Assembly (NCBI RefSeq): GCF_030646155.1
Contig: NZ_JAUTDN010000020.1
Coordinates: 31,028-95,027, forward strand
DNA from: Conexibacter sp. CPCC 205762
Lineage (GTDB): Bacteria; Actinomycetota; Thermoleophilia; Solirubrobacterales; Solirubrobacteraceae
Direction: 5' to 3'
DNA: 64,000 bases
Shown: piece after piece, positions 57,770 to 64,000 of the stretch
Layout: each line of letters starts with the position of its first letter
How positions within the stretch are numbered: position 1 is the first letter of the stretch
Notes under the pieces: generated by a model
The model's database searches: none
Seen by the model: only the letters and a program-made list of their open reading frames with translations
What the model was told of the DNA's origin: nothing
Translations under genes and position numbers: made by a program

Positions 57770-59197
57770 ATGTTCACTCGACTCTTCGCCACCCTCGGCG
57801 CGACCGTGCTCGCCGGCGCCGCCGCGGCCGCCGTCACGCCGGCCGCCCACGCCGACTCGATCGCCTACGTCAAGGACGGCAACGTCTGGCTGTCGACCTC
57901 CGACGGCGGCCGGCAGCACCAGGTCACCATGGCCGGCGGCTACTCCAGCGTCTCGCAGGACAAGTACGGCGAGATGGTCGCGCTGCACGGCACGAGACTG
58001 CACTGGCTGACGCGCGAGGGCGGCCTCAAGGCCGACATCTACACGCCCGTCAGCAGCGGCCCCGGCGCGCAGAACGGCGGCGACGGCCGCCAGTGGTTCG
58101 GCCCCTTCGACCCGAAGCTGTCGCCCGACGGCCGCCGCGTCGCCTACCACTGGTACTACAGAGCGATCGACGGCGGCTGCCTGCCGGAGTACCAGACCGT
58201 CTGCGTCTACCTGCGCCAGGGCACCGGCTACAGCTGGCCCGACAGACTGACCTCGCTCGACGATCCGCAGAACAAGTCCCAGAGCGGCTGGATCTCCCCG
58301 ACCTGGACGAGCGACGACCAGACGGTCCTCAGCGACCCGTCGCCGTCGATCGGCAACGAGGACCTCGTGATCCACACGCCGTACCCGTTCGAGGGCACGA
58401 GCGGGATGGTGCGGTGGGCCAACGACCCCGACGTCGAGCTGCACGAGGGCGAGTTCGACCCGACGCACAGAAAGATGGCCTACGTCGCCGGCGACACGCA
58501 CGAGCTGCTGCGGATCTACAGAACGCCGGAAGGCCTCTACCCGTACTTCCCGAGAGGCTGCTACCAGCTCAGCGACCCGGTCGGCGGACGCTTCAGCGGG
58601 CCGAGCTGGTCGCCCGACGGGACGAAGCTGGCGTGGTCGGAGGGTGACGGCATCCACGTCGCGCCGGTCACCTCGCTGGAGCAGGACCCGTGCGACCAGG
58701 GCGCCTCGATCGGCGGGCTGCTGATCCCCGGCGCGACGAGCGCCGACTGGGGCCCGGCCGACGTGCCGCCGGCGCGGGTCGCGCCGAGACCGGCGCCGGC
58801 GCCGCGCCCGGCCCCGGCGCCGCCCAGCCCCGGCAGAGGCGGCGGCTCCGGCAGCGGCGGCGGAGGAGGCGGCGTCAAGCCCGGCACCAACGGCGCCGCG
58901 CTCGCCGCGAAGGTGACGAGCAAGAAGGCGCTCGCCAGCAGAGGCGTCGCCGTCACGGTCGGCTGCGCGAAGGCCTGCCGCGTCGGCGTCGAGCTGCTGC
59001 ACGGCCCGCGCACGCTCGGCAGCAGCTCGCTGCGGCTCGCACGCGCCGCGACCCGCACCGTGACGGTGCGGGTCGCGAAGAAGCACAAGGCGCGGCTGCT
59101 GAAGGCGCGCAAGCCGACCGTCCGGCTGCGCGTGAAGATCGTCCCCAGCGGCGGCGGCAAGGCCGTCGTCAAGACGATCTCGCTGCGGCTCACGTAG
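57770..59197 (+). CDS. Exported TolB-like beta-propeller protein
   Basis: A 475-residue secreted protein. A signal peptide (LFATLGATVLAGAAAAAVTPAAHA) is followed by propeller-type repeats with SPDG turns (KLSPDGRRVAY, SWSPDGTKLAW) like TolB/WD40. A Pro/Ala then Gly-rich linker (about 330-375) leads to a C-terminal beta-sandwich-like domain with a Cys pair (VGCAKACRVG) and many Lys/Arg. Such linker plus basic domain arrangements often serve cell-wall attachment; the function is unknown. The 3' end overlaps the convergent MFS gene by 8 bp. Confidence 0.78.
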   Translation: MFTRLFATLGATVLAGAAAAAVTPAAHADSIAYVKDGNVWLSTSDGGRQHQVTMAGGYSSVSQDKYGEMVALHGTRLHWLTREGGLKADIYTPVSSGPGAQNGGDGRQWFGPFDPKLSPDGRRVAYHWYYRAIDGGCLPEYQTVCVYLRQGTGYSWPDRLTSLDDPQNKSQSGWISPTWTSDDQTVLSDPSPSIGNEDLVIHTPYPFEGTSGMVRWANDPDVELHEGEFDPTHRKMAYVAGDTHELLRIYRTPEGLYPYFPRGCYQLSDPVGGRFSGPSWSPDGTKLAWSEGDGIHVAPVTSLEQDPCDQGASIGGLLIPGATSADWGPADVPPARVAPRPAPAPRPAPAPPSPGRGGGSGSGGGGGGVKPGTNGAALAAKVTSKKALASRGVAVTVGCAKACRVGVELLHGPRTLGSSSLRLARAATRTVTVRVAKKHKARLLKARKPTVRLRVKIVPSGGGKAVVKTISLRLT

Positions 59198-60626
59198 CGA
59201 CGAGCGTCTCCTCCGCGAGCGCCTGCTGGTCGGCGGCCGCGACGCTCTCCGCGCTGGCTGCCTGTGCACGATGCCCCGGCACCAGCAGCGCGGCGACGAC
59301 ACCGGCCGCCAGCACCGCCGCACCGACCCACAGCGCCGCGGTCAGGCCGTCGGTGAAGGCCTGCGGCGAGACGTAGGAGCCGGAGCCGGCGAAGACGGTC
59401 GAGAGGACCGAGACGCCGAGCACGCCGCCGATCTCGCGGATCGTCGAGGTCGCGCCGGAGGCCTGGCCGGCCTCGCTCGTGCGGACCGACGAGAGGATCG
59501 CGTTGGCGGCCGGCGCGAACACCAGCGCCATCCCGGCGCCGGCCATCACGAACGGTATGACGAGCGCGCCGTAGGCGACGTCCGGGGTCGAGACGCTCGC
59601 CAGCCAGGCGAGCGCGCCGGCCTGCAGCGCCAGGCCGCCGGCCATCAGCGGCCGCGAGCCGATGCGGTCGGAGAAGATCCCCGCCAGCGGGGCGACGATC
59701 ATCGTCACGCCGGTCCACGGCAGCGTGCGCAGGCCCGCCTCCAGCGGCGAGTAGCCCTGCGCCGTCTGGAAGAACTGCGCCAGCAGGAAGATCGAGCCGA
59801 AGACACCGAAGTACATCGACAGCGAGACGCCGCTGGTCGCGCTGAAGGCGCGGCTCTTGAAGAAGCGCATCGGCAGCATCGGCTCGTCGGTGCGCAGCTC
59901 CCAGGCGACGAACGCGGTCAGCAGCGCGAGACCGCCGATCAGCGTGCCGAGCACGGTGCCGCTGGTCCAGCCGAGGTCCTCCGCTCTGACGATCCCGTAG
60001 GTGAGCGCGAACAGGCCGCTGCCGACGAGCGCGAGGCCGGGCAGGTCGAGCTTGCGGGTGGCGCCGCGGGACTCGTTCAGGCGGCGGTAGGCGAGCGGCA
60101 CCAGCACGATCCCGACGGGGACGTTGATCCAGAAGATCCAGTGCCACGAGATGCCCTCGACGACGGCGCCGCCGATCAGCGGGCCGAGCGCGACGCCGAG
60201 GCCGCTGACGCCCGACCAGATGCCGAGCGCGAGGCCGCGCTTGCCGGCCGGGAAGGCCTCCGACAGGAGCGTCAGCGAGAGCGGCATGACGGCCGCAGCG
60301 CCGGCGCCCTGGAGCGCGCGGGCGGCGATCAGCGTCTCGGCGCTCGGTGCCAGCGCGGCGGCCGCGGAGGCGAGCGTGAAGAGGCCGAGGCCGATGCTGA
60401 AGACGCGGCGGCGGCCGAGCCGGTCACCGAGCGCGGCGGCCGGCAGCAGCAGCACCGCGAACGCGAGCGTGTAGGCGTTGACGGTCCAGCCGAGCGAGCT
60501 CAGCGAGGCGTCGAGGTCGACGCGGATCGACGGCAGGGCGGTCGTCACGACGAGGTTGTCGAGCGTGACCATGAAGAGCGCGAAGCTCGTCACGATCGAA
60601 GTCCAGATCTGACGCGAGCGGGTCAT
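59190..60626 (-). CDS. MFS drug exporter, DHA2 family
   Basis: A 478-residue, 14-helix transporter. LDNLVVTTALPSI, GDRLGRRRVFSIG (motif A) and SGLGVALGPLIGG (motif C) mark a drug:H+ antiporter. I start at the ATG at 60626, eight nt after AAGGAG, rather than an ATG 36 bp further up. The divergence from the other DHA2 exporter in the window is large, so they are not a recent duplicate. It is preceded by a TetR gene with shared operator sequences. Confidence 0.9.
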   Translation of the reverse strand: MTRSRQIWTSIVTSFALFMVTLDNLVVTTALPSIRVDLDASLSSLGWTVNAYTLAFAVLLLPAAALGDRLGRRRVFSIGLGLFTLASAAAALAPSAETLIAARALQGAGAAAVMPLSLTLLSEAFPAGKRGLALGIWSGVSGLGVALGPLIGGAVVEGISWHWIFWINVPVGIVLVPLAYRRLNESRGATRKLDLPGLALVGSGLFALTYGIVRAEDLGWTSGTVLGTLIGGLALLTAFVAWELRTDEPMLPMRFFKSRAFSATSGVSLSMYFGVFGSIFLLAQFFQTAQGYSPLEAGLRTLPWTGVTMIVAPLAGIFSDRIGSRPLMAGGLALQAGALAWLASVSTPDVAYGALVIPFVMAGAGMALVFAPAANAILSSVRTSEAGQASGATSTIREIGGVLGVSVLSTVFAGSGSYVSPQAFTDGLTAALWVGAAVLAAGVVAALLVPGHRAQAASAESVAAADQQALAEETLVAT

Positions 60627-60676
60627 TCCGCCGGCTCCTTTCAGCGCTTCGATGGTGGTCATGGTGTGTAATCAGT

Positions 60677-60685
60677 CACTCACTC
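60677..60685. promoter_or_regulatory. TetR half-site before the MFS gene
   Basis: CACTCACTC occurs 51 bp upstream of the exporter start and is identical to the core of the palindrome in front of the tetR-type gene, so the same repressor probably binds both. Confidence 0.5.
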
Positions 60686-60744
60686 TTGGGGCAAGAAATG
60701 AGCCGCCCTCGTCGCGCCCATCGCGCGACGGCGGCGGCCGTCTC

Positions 60745-61317
60745 CTAAGGTCTGCAGTCGTTGATGTCGCCGCCGACGAGATCCTGCGACCACGGCTCGC
60801 CGATCGACGGTGCGTCCATGCCGGCCATGACGGTGCAGAGCATCCCCTGCGCGAAGAACTCGCGCATCCGCTCGCCCTCGGCGCCGGTGAGCCGTCTGAC
60901 CAGCTCGTACAGCTCGCCGTAGCCCTTGCGGACGGCGTCGCGCACGACCCCGTCGCCGCCCGAGGCGGCCGCGAACGCCTGCAGGGTCGCCTGCAGCGTC
61001 GTGCGATCCTCCATCAGGCCGAGATAGGCCATCGCCATCCCGGCCATCGGCTCCTCGCCGGCAGCGCGAGCGCGCTCCGCGCCCGCTCTCATCGTCGCGC
61101 CGAGCTTCTCGTAGCAGCGCTCGACGGCGGCGACGTACAGCTCCTCCTTCGTCGGGAAGAGCCGGAACAGGTAGGCCTGCGAGATCCCCGCCGCCTTCGC
61201 GACCGCCGTCGTCGGCGTGCCGTGGAAGCCGTGCTCGGCGAAGACGACGAAGGCCGCCTCGATCAGCGCCTCGCGGCGTTCGGCGGCGGTCGAGAGCTGG
61301 CGGGTGGCGGTGGCCAT
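60745..61317 (-). CDS. TetR-family repressor
   Basis: A 190-residue TetR regulator. The N-terminal helix-turn-helix is TAVAKAAGISQAYLFRLFPTK; the C-terminal ligand domain is helical with MAMAYLGLMED in the centre. It lies just upstream of the MFS gene in the same direction (118 bp gap), and operator-like sequences precede both genes, so it probably represses the exporter and itself. The ATG at 61317 is preferred because it lies just downstream of a good promoter. Confidence 0.92.
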   Translation of the reverse strand: MATATRQLSTAAERREALIEAAFVVFAEHGFHGTPTTAVAKAAGISQAYLFRLFPTKEELYVAAVERCYEKLGATMRAGAERARAAGEEPMAGMAMAYLGLMEDRTTLQATLQAFAAASGGDGVVRDAVRKGYGELYELVRRLTGAEGERMREFFAQGMLCTVMAGMDAPSIGEPWSQDLVGGDINDCRP

Positions 61318-61318
61318 G

Positions 61319-61353
61319 GGTGTGAGTATGCACTCACTCACACCTTGTGTCAA
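61319..61353 (-). promoter_or_regulatory. tetR promoter with palindromic operator
   Basis: TTGACA (complement of 61348-61353) and CATACT (complement of 61325-61330) are 17 bp apart. GGTGTGAG and CTCACACC (61319-61344) form a perfect 8-bp inverted repeat over the spacer and -10, and inside it is TGAGT-ATGC-ACTCA. Transcription would begin only a few nt before the ATG. Confidence 0.7.
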
Positions 61354-61422
61354 GCGCGTCGCGCCAGGCGGGGCGCGGGCCGCGGGGCGCGGGCGCGACG
61401 CCGGCGGCCCCTAACGCGCGAA

Positions 61423-61463
61423 CGGCCCCGCCCCGACAATTCGCCAAAGCCGGGGCGGGGCCG
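61423..61463. terminator. Terminator hairpin after the exported Fn3-like gene
   Basis: CGGCCCCGCCCCG and CGGGGCGGGGCCG are perfect 13-bp arms around a 15-nt loop. It lies between the end of the 61526 gene and the tetR promoter and would insulate them. Confidence 0.7.
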
Positions 61464-61505
61464 CGCAGCGGTCCGACGGGTTTGCAACGCAGCGGGCCGC
61501 TGCGC
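61463..61505. terminator. Second hairpin in the same gap
   Basis: GCGCAGCGG and CCGCTGCGC form 9-bp arms with a 25-nt loop directly beside the previous hairpin, giving a tandem terminator for the minus-strand gene. Confidence 0.45.
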
Positions 61506-61525
61506 GGATCATCGGCCTAACGGCG

Positions 61526-62545
61526 TCAGCCCTTGAGTCCGTTCGTCGAGTAACGGATCAGTCTCGTGATCCCGGTCGTTCTCTGACCGTTCTCGTTGAC
61601 GACCGTCGTGCGGACTCTCATGTTGCCGCGGGCCTTCAGCAGGCGCTTGCCGAGGTCGTTGAGCGTGATGTGCACGATGCCGCCGAAGTTCGGTCTGATC
61701 GTGTACCCGTCACGCACGCCGACGGACTTGCCGCTGCGCTCGAGCGTCATGTTGCCTCTGCAGGCGACGGCGCCGAAGCAGCCGAGGAAGACGCCGCCGA
61801 CGCCGTTCTGGTCGGCGAAGGCGGTCTGGCCGAAGAACGACAGGATCGTCGAGCCGGTGCCGCCGGTCTGGAACGTTCTGTCCTCGCCGAGCGCGATCGC
61901 CTCGTCAGGACCGACCGCGACCAGGCGGTAGTGGTACGTGGCGTCGACTCTCAGGCCCGACAGCGAGCCCGTGACCGTCACCGGCGTCGTGCCCGAGCCG
62001 GCGCCCTGCGGCGCGGTCTGGTTGCCGTAGGCGGTCGTCTCGCCGAACTCGAAGTAGTAGCTCGTCGCACGCCCCTGCGGGTTGACCGTGCCGTTGATCG
62101 TCGCGGTCGACAGCAGCGCGACGGCGTTGCCGGTCGTCGCGGTCGGCTTCGGCGCCGGGGCGGGCGCGGTGCCGGTCGTTCTGAACGTGACGTCGCTGCC
62201 GGTCGCGGTGCCGGTGGCGTTCGAGGCGACGACGCGGAAGTGGTAGTCCGTGCCCGGCGTCAGCTCGGTCAGGTCGACGTTGACGGTTCTGTCGTCGGTG
62301 CCGTTGCCGATCGACGTCAGTCTCGTCTGCTTGCCGTAGGCGGTCGTCGTGCCGTACTGGAAGGAGTAGCTCGTCTCCTCCCCTCTGGCGTTGACCGTGC
62401 CGGCCAGCGTCGCTCTCGTGTCGTTGATGTTCGTCGTGGCGCCCGTCGTCGCGGTAGGCGCGTCGGCGAGGGCGGTGGAGGCGAGCGTGCCTGCGCCCGC
62501 GGACAGCGCAAGAGTCACGACGCCAAGTGCAGCGATTCGCCGCAT
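61526..62545 (-). CDS. Exported protein with fibronectin-type-III-like repeats
   Basis: A 339-residue secreted protein. The signal peptide is RRIAALGVVTLALSAGAG, cleaved near STALA-DA. Two homologous repeats of about 95 residues follow, each with a phrase like TSYSFQYGTTTAYGKQT or TSYYFEFGETTAYGNQT and a closing YHFRVVA or YHYRLVA, the Fn3-like module often seen in Thermoleophilia surface proteins. A C-terminal beta domain of about 110 residues has a Cys pair (LGCFGAVACRG). GGAGGT lies four nt before the ATG, fixing the start. Confidence 0.82.
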   Translation of the reverse strand: MRRIAALGVVTLALSAGAGTLASTALADAPTATTGATTNINDTRATLAGTVNARGEETSYSFQYGTTTAYGKQTRLTSIGNGTDDRTVNVDLTELTPGTDYHFRVVASNATGTATGSDVTFRTTGTAPAPAPKPTATTGNAVALLSTATINGTVNPQGRATSYYFEFGETTAYGNQTAPQGAGSGTTPVTVTGSLSGLRVDATYHYRLVAVGPDEAIALGEDRTFQTGGTGSTILSFFGQTAFADQNGVGGVFLGCFGAVACRGNMTLERSGKSVGVRDGYTIRPNFGGIVHITLNDLGKRLLKARGNMRVRTTVVNENGQRTTGITRLIRYSTNGLKG

Positions 62546-62712
62546 GAGGACCTCCGTGTTGGTCGTTGGCGTTCGGGCTCTACAACTCGGCGGGGTGGGC
62601 CCGAGTTGCGGCGGGGGTCGAATCGGCTGACCTTGCAACCGCCGTTGCGTTTGAGCCGGCGTAGGGCGGAAAGCAAGATCCCAACACGGTTCACAATCTG
62701 TTGAGGTGACCT

Positions 62713-63177
62713 ATGACAACTGTTGAAGAATCGATCGACGTCGCAGTCCCGGTTCGCACCGCATACGACGCCTGGACGCAGTTCGAGCGCTTCCCGGACT
62801 TCATGGAGGGCGTCGCCGAGATCAAGCAGCTCGACGACGTGACCGTCCACTGGGTCGCCGAGTTCGGCGGCAGCCGTCACGAGTGGAACGCCGAGATCAC
62901 CGAGCAGCACCCAGACGAGCGCGTCGCCTGGCGCAACACCGACGGCAAGGAGAACGCCGGCGTCGTCACGTTCCATCGTCTCGGCGACAGCGAGACGCGA
63001 GTGATGGTGCAGCTCGACTGGGCGCCCGAGGGGCTGAAGGAGAAGCTCGGCGCGGCGCTCGGCGCCGACGACCGCCGCGTCCGCGGCGACCTCGAGCGCT
63101 TCAAGCAGCTGGTCGAGCGCGAGGGCGCCGCGGCGCGCGGCTGGCGCGGCGAGGTCAGACAGGACCCGACGCGCTGA
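62713..63177 (+). CDS. SRPBCC/START-like protein (polyketide cyclase/dehydrase family)
   Basis: A 154-residue helix-grip protein. The N-terminus MTTVEESIDVAVPVRTAYD and the FERFPDFMEGVAEIKQLDD segment match the polyketide_cyc-type SRPBCC proteins common as single genes in Actinobacteria. The fold binds a hydrophobic ligand in a central cavity; the ligand is unknown. GAGGTGA precedes the ATG at a good distance. Confidence 0.88.
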   Translation: MTTVEESIDVAVPVRTAYDAWTQFERFPDFMEGVAEIKQLDDVTVHWVAEFGGSRHEWNAEITEQHPDERVAWRNTDGKENAGVVTFHRLGDSETRVMVQLDWAPEGLKEKLGAALGADDRRVRGDLERFKQLVEREGAAARGWRGEVRQDPTR

Positions 63178-63239
63178 GCGAGGCTTCGCCGAGGCGCGGC
63201 CAGGGCGCTCGTGCCGGTCGGGCGCGAGCGTGACGGGGC

Positions 63240-63887
63240 TCAGCTGCTCGGCGCCAGGTATCTCTGGCAGGCTCTGCTCGCCTTGACGAACGCCGGATCG
63301 TCGCGGTCGACCGCTCTGTCGTCGAAGACGGGACCGTCGCCGGAGGTGTTCGCGTCGGGCAGGTCGTAGCCGTTTCTGCGCACGCAGGCGACGAATCTCC
63401 GCAGCGCCGCCGTGTCCGGTCTGCCGCCTCTGCCGCCTCTGTCGCCGGGACCGCCCGGTCCGCCGAAGCCGCCGCCGAAGGTGGCGCCGCACTTCTCCAA
63501 GGCGGCCTGCATTCTTCTGCGGTCGGCGTCGGAGAGGTCTCTGAAGCCGCCGCCGGGGCCGGGGCCGCCGCTGCCGTCAGCGCCGGGCGGTGGGCCGGCG
63601 GGCATCTCGCCGTCGGCCGGCGGGCCGGCCGGGGTCGTGCCGGTGCCGCCCTGCGGCGGTCTGCCTGCGCCGGCGGGCATCTGCGGCAACTCGACGCCCT
63701 GCTGTCTGAGGCAGGCCTGCAGCTCGGCGCGATCTCTCATGCCGGCCGCGGCGGTCGTCGCGGCGCCGGCCGCGGCGGTCGTGCTCGACGCGTCGTCCGC
63801 GGAGGAGCCGCAGGCCGCGAGCACGGGCGCCAGCGCCGCGAGCGCCGCCGCCGTGACGAGCGTCCTGCGGACGGTGGAGGTCGTCAT
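63240..63887 (-). CDS. Cysteine-containing lipoprotein
   Basis: A 215-residue exported protein with a lipobox (PVLAACGSS). The mature part has a Gly/Pro-rich middle and repeated short helices with a cysteine: ELQACLRQQGVELP, LEKCGATFG, FVACVRRNGYDLPDANTSG and ASRACQRYL. This pattern recurs in Actinobacteria and Thermoleophilia lipoproteins next to efflux adaptor and MacB-like genes. The start overlaps the stop of the gene cut by the window edge (ATGA), so it is part of that operon. Confidence 0.75.
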   Translation of the reverse strand: MTTSTVRRTLVTAAALAALAPVLAACGSSADDASSTTAAAGAATTAAAGMRDRAELQACLRQQGVELPQMPAGAGRPPQGGTGTTPAGPPADGEMPAGPPPGADGSGGPGPGGGFRDLSDADRRRMQAALEKCGATFGGGFGGPGGPGDRGGRGGRPDTAALRRFVACVRRNGYDLPDANTSGDGPVFDDRAVDRDDPAFVKASRACQRYLAPSS

Positions 63888-64000
63888 CTGTCTCCGTTCG
63901 AGTCGTTGAAGAGGCTGTCGACGGCGTCGTCGCCGGCCGCGCCGCCGCCAGCCGCCGCGCCGCCCGCCGCGCCGCCGGGGGCCGCGCCAAGTCGGATCGT
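63884..64000 (-). CDS. 3' end of an upstream gene, cut by the window
   Basis: Thirty-eight C-terminal residues are visible, ending DDAVDSLFNDSNGDR before a TGA that overlaps the lipoprotein start. The part seen is a Gly/Ala-rich tail after TIRLGAAPGG, which resembles the end of a membrane-fusion/efflux adaptor, but too little is present to assign it. Confidence 0.6.
   Translation of the reverse strand, partial: TIRLGAAPGGAAGGAAAGGGAAGDDAVDSLFNDSNGDR

Overview
The window looks like chromosomal DNA from a very high-GC actinobacterium, probably class Thermoleophilia (Solirubrobacterales, Conexibacter-like). That placement is inference. It rests on codon bias, on actinobacterial marker genes (NucS mismatch endonuclease, a one-polypeptide 2-oxoglutarate dehydrogenase E2-E1, DUF3817, CsbD), and on unusually frequent AGA arginine codons in an otherwise G/C-ending codon set. 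A tRNA-Arg(UCU), which reads AGA, lies inside the window. I saw no rRNA, insertion sequence, prophage or CRISPR array.

Layout. 1-10 kb: an FAD oxidase cut by the window edge, a NUDIX hydrolase, DUF3817, a large lipoyl-E2-E1 fusion of 2-oxoglutarate dehydrogenase, a substrate-binding-like protein with a structured leader, then a small genome-maintenance set (alkyltransferase-like protein, YjbQ, NucS) and a Fic protein. 10-18 kb: an unrecognised metal-site protein behind a long structured leader that includes a T-box-like element; convergent to it is a four-gene operon of an arginyl-tRNA-synthetase paralogue, two tandem methyltransferases and an ATP-grasp ligase, led by tRNA-Arg(UCU); then a J-domain/TPR protein. 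18-30 kb: EttA, an AIR-synthase-like protein, a CocE-type hydrolase, an SDR, and a minus-strand run of aconitase, alpha/beta hydrolase, M42 aminopeptidase and HAD phosphatase.

30-40 kb: two catabolic loci with visible operators. One is a five-gene, translationally coupled ureohydrolase / C-N hydrolase / permease / phosphoesterase / nucleotidyltransferase operon divergent from a LacI regulator. The other is a glutarate locus (type III CoA-transferase, glutaryl-CoA dehydrogenase, GntR regulator). A 33-residue membrane peptide gene lies between them. 40-50 kb: cell-surface polysaccharide genes (UGM-like flavoprotein, two membrane glycosyltransferases, YbhN flippase, lipoprotein, O-antigen ligase, CpsB phosphatase) and a holin-like membrane protein. 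50-64 kb: an ArsR/MFS efflux pair with a decayed VOC gene, a group-2 sigma factor, CsbD, a polyphosphate locus in which PPK1 carries an N-terminal RelA/SpoT-type HD domain and is coupled to Ppx/GppA, a beta-propeller exported protein, a TetR/MFS efflux pair, and exported proteins at the right edge.

Most worth attention: the HD-PPK1 + Ppx/GppA operon (polyphosphate and (p)ppGpp logic in one transcript), the ArgRS-paralogue/methyltransferase/ATP-grasp operon (a candidate tRNA-linked peptide or amide pathway), and the structured leader before the unknown protein at 10.4 kb.
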